A stretch of DNA of 64,000 nt. It comes from Ulota crispa. Its lineage: Eukaryota; Streptophyta; Bryopsida; Orthotrichales; Orthotrichaceae. The notes under the pieces were generated by a model. The model ran no database searches, was not told the DNA's origin, and saw nothing but the letters and a program-made list of their open reading frames with translations. The translations under genes were made by a program, and so were the position numbers. The stretch lies in NCBI GenBank assembly GCA_963920765.1, contig OY987242.1, positions 36,046,002 to 36,110,001 on the forward strand, given 5' to 3'. Positions 11,142 through 24,110 of this stretch are shown here, one piece after another. The stretch's first letter is position 1. Each line of letters opens with the position of its first letter.

Positions 11142-14100
11142 ATGTCATCAGAAGTGTCCGCTCCATTGCTTGATAAGGAGAAAGAGAAAGAGAAAGAGAA
11201 GATGGCAAGAGTAGGAGGAGCGGTGTACGCAATTCTGTGTCTATCGCTGGTCATCAATGTCTTGTTTCTTCTGGAAAAGAAAGAGCCGCAAGCTTGGCCG
11301 GCGGAGGCAGTTCGTGATGCCGAATTGGCGGCTATGGAGCGGTGTTCCGGCCATGGCGATGTGTTTGTCGATACTGTGGAGGTTGATGAAAACGGCAAGT
11401 CTGTTTGCGAGTGCCATGAATGCTTCACTGGCCCGGACTGTTCTGTTGCTACTCCTAACTGCCTTGCTAATGCCGACGTGTAGGCCTTTCTTTCAATTTC
11501 GATCTTTCGACAAGCTTTTCGTTTGAATGATTTGGATTTAAAATTGCAGTCTCGAATTAACAAGATTGAGATATTCAAAGTTTTCACTGTGCATTTCTTG
11601 ATTTTATGAAATGTAGATTGCTTCTAGATTGAAATTAAGGTGCAGGATTTATCTAATTCGTCAAGTTTAGTCAATTTTAGATTTAGAATGATTACTACAC
11701 AAAGTCCTCTTGTGCTTGTGACATCAAATGAGAAATCTGTAGAAATTTTTCATTGTGCATTTTCTTGATTTTATGAAATGTAGATTACCTTTAGATTTAA
11801 ATTGAGGTGAAGGATTTATCTAATTCGTCAAGTTTAGTCAATTTTAAACTTGGAACGATTACTAAACAAAATCTTCATGTGCTTGTTGAATGAAGTGAGA
11901 AGTCCGTAGAATCTTTTCACTGTGCATTTCTTGATTTAATGAAATGTAGATTGCTTCTAGATTTTAAATTAAGGTACAGGATTTATCTATTTGTCAAGTT
12001 TAGTCAATTTTAAATTTAGAACGATTACTAAACCAAGACAGTCCTCTTGTGCTTGTCACATCAAATGAGAAATATGTAGAGAATATATAACCTTACTTCT
12101 TTCACGTGCAATAGTTTCTAAAGATGGAAGTGCTTTGCCTGATGATGATGCCTCTTGCAGTGGTGACCCGCTTTTGTTTGAAGAGTACTGGAAATCAAAC
12201 GCGGATCTTGGCGCAGTGGTGATTCCAGCGTGGTACCGCATGAGCTACTTCACCAACGATGCGCAAAGCCAGTTTTGCACTGACGCATTAATTTCGTCCA
12301 TTAGGGAGCTCCATGCTTTGGCGGGCAACGCCGTGACAGAGGGACGCTACATTGTTGTAGGAACTGGAGCCCTGCAGATACTAAATGCCATTGTTCATGG
12401 TCTTTCGCTTCAGGACATCAACGATGTCTCCTCTGTGGTGGCCACTGCTCCTTATTACAATGTACGTATTTGTATCTAACCCCAATGCAGAGTGTTCTTC
12501 AAGGAAGTCACGGGTAGAAAATAGGGAAAATTTCATGGATACTCCTGAAGTTTGCAATAATTTCACAGATACCCCTGCTTTGTCAGAAATATCATAGATA
12601 CCCTTGGACCAAAATTTTCAAGGTTTTTTTTGTTGTGCATGCCACTTTCCTTCTTCCTTGTGCGCATGTGTGACAAGAAATAAGTAGTGTGCGCACAAAG
12701 GGAGAAGGGAAGTGACATGCACAACAAACAAAAAACGCTTGAAAATTTTGGTCCAAGGGTATCTGTGAAATTTCTGAAAAAACAGGGTATCTATGAAATT
12801 ATTGCAAACTTCAGGGGCATCCATGAAATTTTCCCTAGAAAATACTACAGTATGTACGTCGGTATGAGCATGTTAACAAATACGCTGGAGTGTGCTTTCG
12901 TTGTAAGATCACTGGAGAGGTCACTTTGGATTTAAAGGGCCAAAAGCTCTTGAGATCGAATTGTTTTCTGGGTATACATGATTGTTTCTTATGCAATGAT
13001 TTCAAAGAGGGAGGCTGTAAATTACAAACGAAGGGACGGTAGACCATTTCCGTTTAAAGATCAATAGCCGGAGACAATTTTTCAAACCATATCAGGCCTC
13101 CGCCCAACTCTTTTATTTGAAGACCAACCTCGTGTACGCATAAGGTAGACATACCCGTTTAAGTGTTTAGGATACCCCAAGGTATCGGAAAATTCAGGAA
13201 AAAAATCTTTAGGGTTAGCCTTTCAACAAGCTATCATGAAACATCATTTTTGTGGAAAAAGCACTGTAAAATATTTTATATTAAAGGGCAAAGTTATAGC
13301 TCATAAGGTCTCTAAAAGTAATTCTAGATTAACCCTCAAATTGTTTGGATGTGTTCCTATAAAGGCACTTGACAGTCCCAATCTCAACCCTCTCAAACCA
13401 GCTTAGCAGCTAACATGTGGCAGGATTTGCTTGAGTAAGTAGCATTCACTGCTCCACTTTGAGTTCAATAGTGTATGATGAAACCCTCAAATCTAAGGTG
13501 CAGAATTGAGTGCCGCTCAGGAATTGGTGTGTCTCCCTGAGATGAGATATTGTTGGTAAGAGGTGTCTGTCAATAGGAGCTTGACAGGATCAGGTCCCTA
13601 ACTGTATTCATATCTTCTCCCTTTCTTATGGTTCAAGTTTGACCGAAATGAAGCGTGGTTGTGCAGCTGTACCCTATGCAGACAAGCTTTCTAGACTCCC
13701 AACACTATGGCTGGGCAGGGGAGCCTGCCAATGTTCACAAGACTTGGACCCGAGGAGTTCAAATTCAGCTCTTAGCATCTCCCAACAATCCAACAGGTGA
13801 AATCCAGGAAGTGGCAGCCGATTTTAAGGGTCATGTGGTGCATGATCACGCCTATTACTGGCCCCATCTCACCCCCATCACTACTACCGCTGATCGTGAT
13901 ATCATGGTCTTCACCTTCTCCAAAATCACCGGCCATGCCGGCAGCCGCATGGGGTAATGCACGAGCCTTCTTAACCAGAACATGCTTATCAGAACATGGG
14001 TGTCATGAGGGTTTTCCTTTTTCTCTTTGGCTCTGACTTCTAAATTCTAGGTGAAGAAGAGAAATCTAGAGTCGTTGCTTTATTGCTGAGCATAGTTTTT

Positions 14101-15849
14101 GATACTAGACTGGTCAATTTCTTGTATTCTTTTCTTGTCATGCACCAAAACTGCATCATTTGGATTCTGTAAAAAATTGTGTTGAAGGGTCAAAGCTGTG
14201 TAACAGATGGTCTAAAATTACCGCTTGATTAGATGCTGAAGTGGTATTATATATGTTTTTATTCATACATACCTACTCTTTAGGATCATTGGCAATTTTA
14301 GGCGTTCCTGCCTTACTGTTCATTTATTGGAGGCCAGCTCTGACCCTGCTTTTGTCACCAAGCATGCGTGTCATCCTAGGATTTGTTCAAAGGTCCTTCA
14401 CGAATGCTTTATGCTCAATTTTGGAGTAAGAGTTGGAGTCTCAAGCATCCCGGGAAGCACGTTCATTTCCTCCGCGTTATTAGGAAGGGAGGAAATGATA
14501 TTGGTGTGTATACTTGTAATAACCCAATATTCCTAAATTTGGGAAACATAGGTGTCCCACTTTGTATTCCACCTGGAACCCAAAAAGTTACTTTAAACCA
14601 AATTCAAAGGTATCAAATTCAGTTTGAGCCAATAAGATTTTTTCCCTCGCAAATTTCTCCTCTCAGATGAGGACATGTGTTGGTTTTAGGAGGTCACCTA
14701 AAACCTTCATATCAAATTCTGAAAGTCCCAAAATGTACAATTTTTCCCAAATTAACAAATATCGGGTTTAATGGTATGATGCTCAGTTTTTTCATTAGAA
14801 AGCTGTAATTGGCTAACACTTTGGTCATGCAAGCAGGTGGGCAGTACTCAAAGACTTTGACCTTTACCAGAAAGTGACGAAGCATGTGTTCCTGAGTACG
14901 GGCGGGGTGTCACACGATACGCAGCTAAGGGCTACCCAGATCATGCGCGCTATTATAAAATCCTACGCAGAAGATACCCCAAGTAACAGCAGGCAAGGGA
15001 TTTTCCACTTCGGTCATGAGGTGTTATCCTCTCGGTGGACAACCATGCAAGCCATTTTCAGAAACTCCTCCCGCTTCTCCCTGCAGGAGCTGAAACCAGA
15101 GTATTGCAATTTCTTTGGAAAGCTCTTAGCTCCATCTCCAGGTACCTGATCTTGTCCACATCATTCTGTTCTGCTGATGCCATTCTGAGTTCTTTGAAGG
15201 TCTTTATCCTGGTTTAACAATGAATTAATTTGGATATGGATTGTCTATCACGGTCTGACAGCACAAAAGATAATCTCTACGGAATATCAGATTTTCTTCT
15301 GCTGCTTCAAACAGTTCAAATATCATTCTCGAAATAGCACTAACATCGTGCCATTTCAGTGTATTTAGCGTTATTGTAGTACTCATTGAATTTGGCTTAT
15401 ACAAACATTGAAAGGCACTCTAAAAACACTAAAATGACATTCAAACAGTATCGCATTTCTGATTCCGCAGCAACAGATTTTAAGCACCACTGAAACAACT
15501 AACAAGCGTTAGGAAGGATTTTTCTTGATCATTTAGCAACCATTTCTGAGTGTTGAGGTGAAAGTCAGAATCGTAGTCTTTAAAGTAATAAATTTGTCTG
15601 CGCAATCTGAATGCCAAATGTTTGGATGACTCTCTGTAAACTGCAGCATACGCATGGATCCACTGTAATGATGAGGCGGATGTCGACTGCAATAAAGTGA
15701 TGAGAGCGGCTGGAATCCTTGCACGCCCAGGTGAACAGTTCGGATCAAGCAATCGATTTGTCCGGTTGAGTTTGTTAAAACGCCAGAGCAGCTTTGATAA
15801 ACTTGCTATACACCTCCACAACCTTGTGACTCAAAACTTGCCCTCATAG
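11142..15849 (+). CDS. TAR/alliinase-type PLP aminotransferase, 5 exons
   Basis: Exons 11142-11479, 12161-12461, 13667-13953, 14837-15141 and 15647-15849 give 477 residues with consistent phase and GT..AG at every junction. The product starts with a Lys/Glu tract, then a membrane helix (about 24-44), so it is probably a signal-anchored secretory-pathway protein. A Cys-rich alliinase EGF-like module follows (about 68-107, CECHECFTGPDC). The alliinase C-terminal PLP domain shows GDPLLFEEYW, ASPNNPTG, DHAYYW and SKITGHAGSRMG with the Schiff-base Lys near 299, and ends near LARPGEQFGSSNRFVRLSLL. The family includes TAA1/TAR tryptophan aminotransferases (first step of IPA-route auxin synthesis) and Allium alliinases. 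The EGF module fits the TAR3/TAR4-like branch, so the substrate is uncertain. Introns hold a triplicated repeat, a fold-back and two MITEs. It converges on V-ATPase copy A. Confidence 0.9.
11585..12082 (+). repeat. Intronic tandem repeat, 3 x ~167 bp
   Basis: Three head-to-tail units start at about 11585, 11751 and 11918 within intron 1 of the aminotransferase gene. Each begins CA(C/T)TGTGCATTT and carries AATGTAGATT and TCAAGTTTAGTCAATTTTA. Units are roughly 85-90% alike by eye. Together they make up most of the intron. Confidence 0.9.
12524..12835. mobile_element. Fold-back (Mutator-like) element with 9-bp TSD
   Basis: A 312-bp element in intron 2 of the aminotransferase gene. The termini GGGAAAATTTCATGGAT and ATCCATGAAATTTTCCC start two arms of about 150 bp that are highly complementary across nearly the whole length. 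It is flanked by a perfect 9-bp duplication, TAGAAAATA, at 12515-12523 and 12836-12844. Long TIRs with a 9-bp target duplication are the hallmark of Mutator-like elements. It is non-coding. Confidence 0.9.
13142..13541 (+). mobile_element. MITE family B, copy 2 (in intron)
   Basis: It lies in intron 2 of the aminotransferase gene, just upstream of exon 3. It begins AAGGTAGACATACCC and ends GGTGTGTCTCCCTGA, decayed forms of the family termini. It is collinear with 53734-54136 and inverted relative to 4256-4665. Confidence 0.8.
14526..14763. mobile_element. MITE family C, copy 2 (in intron)
   Basis: It lies in intron 3 of the aminotransferase gene. The left end reads AATATTCCTAAATTTGGGAA and the right end TTCCCAAATTAACAAATAT, matching family C. 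Internal blocks shared with 7221-7470 are CCCACTTTGTA, AAGGTATCA and AAGATTTTTTCCCT. Confidence 0.8.
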
Positions 15850-15927
15850 TATACACACTCAAGGTAGGGACACTCCCATATTAGCGTTTCCAGTAATAAG
15901 CAAAAGTGACAAAAATACTAGTCGGGC

Positions 15928-16447
15928 AATATGACCACAGCCGCAAGCATGCCGGACTCGGGCTAGCGGACCCATTCCGCTGTATTTCACATTTACTCCA
16001 GAAGGACCTAGCTCACCTACCCCGGTGCAGTGCCGGGAGTGGGTACCGACTCTGTTGGAGTTGGAACAAAAATCATACCCAATAGCACTTCGTAGCAGCA
16101 TACACCTTTTCCACACAACTGGATGCTCTTTTAAAAAGGCCATGACCGGTGACACTTCAGCTCATCACTTCCAAACACACGTGTATGCGTTTCACATATT
16201 TCATACAACGCGTTCAATAAGTTCGGATTCGACCCCAAAATTAGAACTCCAAACGCTCACCAACAGGCTTACACCCCGAGCTCCTTCCACCTGAAACACT
16301 TCCGATAAAGTTGAGTGAACAAGCCATCCTACACCCCCACACACTTGCTCTCACACCCTACGACCGACGCAAACGGGTTCCATTACATCCTCTATCTAGC
16401 CGACATATGCCATACAAGGTTGCCTTCATAACCAGCACCCGCAATTC
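15928..16447 (-). repeat. Diverged outer flank of inverted duplication, arm A
   Basis: On the minus strand this 520 bp is the 3' continuation of V-ATPase copy A and is homologous to 38477-39021 beyond copy B. It is only about 70-80% alike by eye with several indels, whereas the adjacent arm shows no difference. One block near 16020-16080 (TTGTTCCAACTCCAACAGAG on the minus strand) is almost unchanged between copies. It probably contains 3'UTR or downstream sequence; no protein is claimed. Confidence 0.8.
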
Positions 16448-17029
16448 CCAAAACAACCGCTACGGGAGCCTCTACAGTTGCTCCCGAACTCCACCATGTT
16501 CCTCGGATGCAGCTGTCACTCACTCACAAGCATATTCCACAAACGAAGCTCACAATCTGACACCGACCCATGTGACAACAAAAAGACGAAACCGCACGTG
16601 CATAATCGTCTCAACATAATTCATTCCCAGACCGCGCTCCCAAACCTGCACAAATCCGGCATTCTGCACCGCACGGTTCCCCCAAGGTCTTCCACTCCGC
16701 ACATTCATTCGCCCGGTCTCTCCTCCCGATTTGGGGAATGTCCCGACCACGATGCCAACGCACCGCCTCCACTATCAACCCACCCAGCGCCCCTCCCCAC
16801 ACGAATCATACATACCTCCGTCGCCTCCCACCCAACCGACGTCGGTGACCACGCCCAGTTACCGGCCCAAAGCCCCGGAAACATCCACTCAGTACACGCA
16901 CGTGCTCGGACGCATCTCAATTTTACCTATATTATTGTCAATTTTGATACATACAATTCCAACAATGCTACAAAGCGAATACCACGGCCATTAACCACAA
17001 CTCTACTACTCCTGCGTGCCGCCTCCGGC

Positions 17030-20000
17030 CTACACGTCGTCCTCCTCCGTCAGAGTCTTGAACGCGAACGGGTGGAACTTGTACCCGTCCCCCTGGTAGA
17101 ACTTGTTCTGGAACTCCACCCAGTGCAGCCTCAGCGCGTGCAGAAATGCGCTCAGCGTCTCCATCAGCAGCAGCACCCCGAACGTCACGAACGCGAACAC
17201 GATCAGCCCGATCAGCCTCACCACCACGTTCGAGTACCTGCCACCACCACCACACCCCACCGCGTCATGCCCCTCGCGCATCCCAACGCGCTTCCCCTCA
17301 TATCCACGCCCCTGTCCCCGCGCTCCCACAGTCTGCTCCCCCGACACGTCCCGGCTCCCGGTTCCCGACCCCGCTGCAACTCGTACTACCACCTCACACG
17401 GTCCACTTCCCCGGAGCCAAGCCCAGGCTTCAAGTTGCCCGTCCCACTCCCGACCCCCTCACACCACACCACACCACGATAACAAGACAAAGGACGGAGT
17501 TTCAAGCACCATGACTCCCAGCAGGGTTTGAGAACGCACCCGAAAGCGAACAGCAGCACCCGGTCGTAGAACACCGCCGACAGCTGAGCGTGCGCCAGAC
17601 TGCAACCAACAACCCCCCACATCGTTCGTCAGCAATCCACGCCCCACCGTTTCCGCATTGCATATCCAACGCGACCCCACTCAAAAGTCCCCATTCACCC
17701 CCGTCCACCCCACACCCCGACCGTCTCACTCATCGCCGGAATCAGCGGGCCCCGTACCTCAGAGCCCACAGCCGCAAGTACGACGCCGTGTTCGATACCG
17801 CGCCCAGCACGAACTCGATGGTGTGGATCATCTGGTGCACCAGCACTTCACCGAACTCAAACTCCTCCTCGTCGTGCTCGCCCTCCGCGTCCAAGTCCGT
17901 CGACTCCGTGTCCGACCCTCCCAAAGCCCCGTACGATCTCCCCTGCATTTTCTGTCCAGCCCACCCGACCCAACGTCCACTCTTTAGTACCCCTCCCGCA
18001 TAACTCGCCCCACCGCACCCTGCCGACCATATCGTGTTCGTTCTCCGCCGCGCTCAAAGGCCCCTAGACCACCCCACACGCCTACAAATGCTACCATCGT
18101 GCACCTCACGACCCTGACTCCGCACACCCACGTCGCTCTCCACGCAAACCCAAACTCCCACGTCTCCGTTGTGCTTGCAACTCCCCCGCCACACCACACC
18201 AATCCACCCTTTAATCCACTACTTTCCAAGCGGACTTCCCATCACGCTGTCCGGACTTCCATTGCCACCTGGCACCTCCACCCTCCACGCCTCATACAGG
18301 CACCCCCCAACCATGCACTCATCACTCCTCCTCCAGGTGCACATCCGTGTGCCCACACCAAGCCCCACGACCACCGTCACACCACACACGAAACAAGCGC
18401 CTCCTACCTGAACATGCTGCTTTCGCAGAATCAGCGGCTTCGGCAGCAGCATCCACGGCACCGCCACTAACGCTACCACCAGCAGCACCACCTGCAACCA
18501 CGCGCCCCCGCCCACTCAGTACCACCGACTCCACCCCCTCATCCATGCCTGCGCTCTCACCGCCTGCATCCCCTCAAAACCCTTCACCGCCCGCTCCCCC
18601 CACCCAATGGACCCGACTCCACCCACATCCCCCACCGCCACCACACACTCCGTACCTGCAGGTACTTCTGCCCCATGAACAGCTGGTTCTCCCCCAGGTC
18701 GTCCAACGGGCTCAGAAACATGTAGATCATCACGTGGTACAGGTCCGGCTGGCTCCCTTGGCACCACTTCAGCACGATCAGCAACGACAGGTACCCGAAC
18801 AGCGCGTTCAGGAACAGCAGCTGCGGTATGAACTGGTACCTGACCCCACCCCACCACACGCACACCCCCGCTCAGCCTCCACCCCACCCTCGCCCACACG
18901 CATCCCACCACCCACCGCATCAGGCCGTCCTCGCACTCGACCCTCTCCTGCAACACCCACTCTCACTTCTCCACGCCTCGGTTCCGCCACTTACCACACG
19001 TCCAGAGCGCTCCGGAAGTATCTCGCGTTGAAGTAGCTCAGCACGATGCCCAGGTTCATCTGCGAGATCCCGATCAGAATCGACATCTTCATCTTCAGCG
19101 AGTTCGTGAACGGCAGCTCCGACCGCGACCCGTGCCAGATCGGATCCACTCCGAACGCATACGGGTTGTATGACCATTTTTCCACTCCCGTCGTCGTCGC
19201 CGTCCTGCATCATCACGCGCCCCACCCGACTCCGTCACGCTCTCCCACGCTACTAAAACCACCCACGTACTCCGGGCACCCCTTCCTCATCAAGCACCAC
19301 GCTCCAAAACACTCCCCACGCTACTCTCGCTCCCTCAATCACTCCAACACCCCAAACATCCCAACAACCACCATACACACATCCGCTCGCAAGGCCCCAG
19401 GCAGCTTACGGGCATGCGTCCACCGAGTACTGCGGGTCCGGACACCGGTACGCCGATCCCCCGAAAATGCCGAACGGAACCGAGAAGAACTCGTTGTATA
19501 TGAACCCCGTGTAGATCGAGAAGATCGACATCAGCAGAATCACGTATCGCCCTCCGTACGCCATCTCCATGATGTCCCCCAGTTTCTGCAGTTACCCTCC
19601 CCCCATGTTAGCATCGCACACAAAAAAGCCCACCCGTACCACCAACTCACGCACTACACCACCCCGGCTGCCCCACGCAGCGCCCGCCACCGACGCGGTG
19701 CCTTCAAACACTCCGTCCCTCCCAACCCCCACCACCCGCTCCCACATTCTTCCACCCCCCAAACTCACCTGCTTTCCCAGCCTCTTCTCGTTCAGCACCA
19801 GATACAGCGCTCCCAACAGCAGGCAGATTCCGTGCCCCCAGTCCCCGAACATCACCGCGAACAGAAACGGAAACGTCACGATCGTGAAGCATCCCGGGTT
19901 CGCCTCCTGATACCGTCCCACCCTGCGCATCCACCACCGCACCCGCTCAGTACCCTCCACCCACACCACACCCACGCCCACCCGCACAACCATCTCTCCG

Positions 20001-23000
20001 ACTCCGAGTGCCTCCCTACACCCCCGCCGGATGCCACATTCGTCAAAACACACGCCCCTCCCCGAACGCTCACCCGTACGCTTCCACGATCTCCTGAAAC
20101 GCGTTCGTGAACTTGTTCGTCTCGAAGTAGCTCGGCGGAGACTCCTTCGTCCGCAGCACCTGGAATATCGTGTTCACCTGAGAGTTGCTGTCGTACGCCG
20201 CCCTCTGCAGCGAGTCCTGAATCTGCACCGCCCCAAAACCACCCACGCCCACCATCAGTACCGCCTCACCACCGTAGCCAACACACACCATCCGCCCACC
20301 GCCACGCCTCCTGTTCCCACGTACACTGCAAAGAAACCGCCGGGCTCACCTTCGGCTTCGCGGACACCGGGCACCACCCCTCCGCCACCAGGCACTTCCG
20401 CGTCACGTCGATGCTCAGCATGTTCAGCGTGTGGTACACCGCCTTCTCTCGCCTCACCTGTGCCCGCCAAACAACCAACCAAACCGGTGTCAACAACTCA
20501 CCCACCCTGCACATCCTCCGACCACACGAGAGCCTCCAAACCCCCTCTCCATCGCAACTCGCCACTCCGGATCTCCACAACCAGCCCCCCCGCGACCCAA
20601 GACACTGCTCACCATGACTGTCCACTGGTCCAAACTATAACCAATGTTGTTGAAAACATTGTCTCTGTGCAGCATGCCCGCCTCCAGCGTGTTCTGCAGC
20701 TCACCCAGCCTCGTTTCCACCTGCACACCACCACGCCCCCACATTCACCGACGTGTTTCCCAAACACCCCGAGCACCCAAACAATCTCCTCATCACATCC
20801 ACGCCTCCGTCAGAATCGCCACGCTCCGTGCGCCGTGACCATGACGCCAGGCACGTCCCGAACGAAGAACCTCGTCGGCCTCGGCCGAGAAAAGAGCTCC
20901 ACTTTTAACACAAAGGTGCCCCCAGGCCCACCATACAAGGGCTCCCTCCCGTCCACGGGATACCGGCCCTCGCATCCTCATCCACCAACCTCACAAACCA
21001 AAAAGCCCCGACCCAACGACATTCTCACGGCTCGCACCGACACCTGCGCCAGGCACCCACCACGAGACACATCAAAAAGCAACCTCTCCAACCCGACCAG
21101 TACCTCTTCCTTCATCTGCCACTGCCTGTTCGGATCCTCCGGAAACGGATACCGGTTCGCCCCGAAAGCCTCGCAGATCTTCACCACCTTCGTCTTCGCG
21201 CGCTCTCCCGCGAAGAACACCACGAACACCGTCTTCTCCACCTGCATCCTCCGTCCATAAAACCCGTCATCCCTCCATCCCACCCTCCCGTCCACCCCGC
21301 ACAACACCACCCTCTACGACGTCACCCTGCACACCGTTCAACTGCACGCACCGCACAAACCAACAGCAATGCCGCTGTGCGTCTGCACTCCTCTCTCACC
21401 GTGACAAAACCTCTACCCCTCTCCCGGCTCTCTTCCCTGTCTCTTCACCCACCACACACGGTGGGAACACGCACGTCACCACACCACCACTCTCTACCTC
21501 CCGCCTCGCAACAACCCGACCACACACACGCGCCCTGGCCGTTTACCAAAGGACACGCCAGACAGCGTGCACGCACATCGCCCCCACCAAGCAAGCTTTG
21601 CACACCACACCCACCTTCTCGCCCGTCGCTGGATCCAGCACGGCCTCGTCGATCGGAGCTTGCCTCAGAAACATGTTCCCTCGAGTGGCCCGGAACAGGA
21701 TGCGCTCGAAAGACGCCGTCTTCACTTTCGGCACCACGCCCGATATGAACCCCAGCCTGGCCTGCTTCGAAGGCTCGGTCTGCATTTCCTGTGAGAATCG
21801 CTCCCCTTAGTTCCGGTCGCCTCCACCCCACATCCCCCGCCCAACCGCCACACCCACCCCCGCCACAAAAAGAAAACACGCACACGCACAACAACGCCAA
21901 ACCAACCCCGTCTCACCCATCCGCTCGCACGTCCACGTTAGAGAGAAGCACACTGCACCTGCTCTTGTAGAAGCGGCCGGTCGATGGCCTCCTCGATCGA
22001 CGATCCGTTCTCCGCATCCACTCGCTCCTGCTGCACCGACGCTGCTGCGTTCCTCGCCGAACCGAAAAACGCACCCGCCTGTTCCACACCAACCACACAC
22101 CGCCGTCACACGACGTCGCGTCCCACCACCACATTCTACCCAGCCACACCTGCGCACCCCCACCGAGAACCGAACCCGAGGCGTCCGCGTCCCCGCAGCA
22201 CACGGCACGCCCCACTCCACACACTCTCGCCACCACCACCACCATGCCACCCGCTTTCCCACCCACGCTCACAACACCCACTCCACCACCCCCGCTCGAC
22301 GCTGCAAAACTCAGAGTTTCGCGCACACTTCCCATTCGGCCCCCTTACCTTCTGCAGCACCAGCTGAAGCTCCGTCAGCTCGCTGTGCGTGCGTTGCAGC
22401 TTGTCCGTGTTCGCGTTAATCTCCAGCAACTCCGCCTCCAGATCCGTCAGCTTCGACTCCAGCTCGTCCAGATCGATCTCGTTGTCCAGCATGGGCCTGT
22501 ATGCAGGTTTCTGACCGGCCTTCGCGATCTGATCCTGGAAGTACCGCAGCTTTCGCGCCATCTCTCCGCACCGTTTCACCTGAGACCCCGAGACACAACT
22601 CAACCACCGCCACCACCATCGAGCGCAAAAATGGGAAGGATACCGACAGCTAGCTTCCCACAATGAAACCAAATGAGACCGGACCCCGCCCAATGCCCCT
22701 TCCCGAGACCCTAAACCAGCAGCCGACCTTCCAGTGCGGCACCCGAAACCCACCTGGTTCGCGTACGTTCGCTGAAACGGACTCTTGTCGGGGTTCAACT
22801 GCCACAACAACACCACCACCACCCACCACCGGTGAAAACCACATTCCACCACATTCTCTCCCGTTCGCAAGACGGTGCATCCCCGTTCCACATGGACCTC
22901 TCCGCCGTCTCAGCATAAATACAAGCAGAGAACAGGCACGTCGGGCAAATACTGTATACGTCAGCCCGGCGTCCTCCCATGGCCACCATCTCACGCGCGT

Positions 23001-24110
23001 CCGCGGGCACAACTCAGATGACACGGGCATCCATTCTGTGTGCCCCGATACCGACCATACTCTCGACTAGACCCGCTCCTAAATCGCACATCCATCCTCA
23101 AATCCTCCATTTCAACCATCTCTACATCGACAGACGCCATCAACGGAGGTCCAATTCGCTCGCAGACCCGGAAACCCTATGAGCGGCCCACGGACATGCT
23201 TGCCGCTGTCTCATGTCCCCACACGCGACCTCGGCACCGTCACCTGTCCAATTTCGCAACTCGCATTTTGCTACCCGCACGACCCTGCCTGCCCCGTTCC
23301 ACGCAACGCAATTCACACCAGCCGGTCCCTCATCTCTTCGCACACACCTCCGACGAAATAAAAACACTCTAGACCCATTCCATAACGTTCCTCCTCCCGA
23401 AAAGAACCGAATTCGCACACAGCTCTCACTGCTACTCCGACACCTAAACGCCACGTCATCACAATTCCCAACGCCCTCGCCTCGTCCGTGCAGAGCTCTC
23501 AACCAGGACCGCAATTTAACGCCATCGCAGGCCCCTGCGATCCCACCCTCGCATAAACCCCTGCATCGTTCACCGCTACCTCTCTGCCCACCGCCTTCCA
23601 CTGCCGTGCCCTGCGCCGGGACCCTCGAATCCGACCACCGCCATCGCCAACGATCGCCCCACGGCACCGCCTTCGTCTCTCCACACACATTTCCGACCAC
23701 CCCGGTGCGACACCAAAACCTAGCCATCCACAATTCAAATGGTCCACCGACCCAAGTTCCAAGTTTCCCACTGCCTGCCTCGCACCGCAATCCAGATGCT
23801 TCCCTCCAGCACTCACGGTAACCCTACCTGCTGTGCGCATCGGCAGAGCCCTCCTGCCGCTCCGTCCCAGCACAATCCAACCACAGCCGCGCCGAATCCC
23901 CGCCTCCTACTGCGCTAGGCTATGCTACCAAACAAAAAAGCAAACAAACAAACGCGACCGGCGACAAGGGTGCGGCAAGCAACTCACATCTTTGAACTGC
24001 AGCAGCCCCAGCTCCGCCAAGTACGTGATCGTATCGTGGGCCGATTCCGCGGGAATGATCAGCTGCACCAGCGACATCTCCTCCGACCGGAACAGATCCA
24101 TGGCCACCAT
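17030..24110 (-). CDS. VHA-a: V-type H+-ATPase subunit a, copy A, 17 exons
   Basis: Exons (5' to 3') are 23988-24110, 22754-22798, 22349-22579, 21959-22078, 21615-21788, 21104-21241, 20613-20720, 20350-20457, 20074-20222, 19769-19922, 19410-19585, 18995-19204, 18656-18839, 18408-18491, 17758-17942, 17540-17599 and 17030-17237. They encode 818 residues, the usual plant length, with all phases intact. The product is the large membrane subunit of Vo that couples rotation to proton flow into vacuole or trans-Golgi lumen. The cytosolic half (1-398) starts [17 protein letters not shown]; the membrane half follows. [18 protein letters not shown] (Arg about 725) holds the Arg corresponding to yeast Vph1 R735, essential for proton transport. 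The ATG at 24110 has no in-frame stop just upstream; the ATG nine bases downstream could also serve. It is identical to copy B. Confidence 0.95.

Noticed and set aside
15859..16155. Possible protein shared by the outer flanks (also 38607-38924), with a CSNSNRVGTHSRHC stretch
   Set aside because: Outside one conserved nucleotide block the frames drift with indels, and the region lies just downstream of the V-ATPase stop codons, so 3'UTR conservation is simpler.
16478..21260. Long ORFs (up to 409 codons) on the strand opposite V-ATPase copy A, mirrored at 33664-38446 for copy B
   Set aside because: They run through exons and introns of the real gene in antisense. The antisense strand of G+T-rich introns is A+C-rich and so lacks stop codons, giving Pro/His/Ser/Thr-rich nonsense proteins.
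22136..22891. 251-codon ORF on the minus strand (and 32033-32788) as a separate gene
   Set aside because: It is V-ATPase exon 3 with read-through into the flanking introns; the exon boundaries with GT and AG fit the family.
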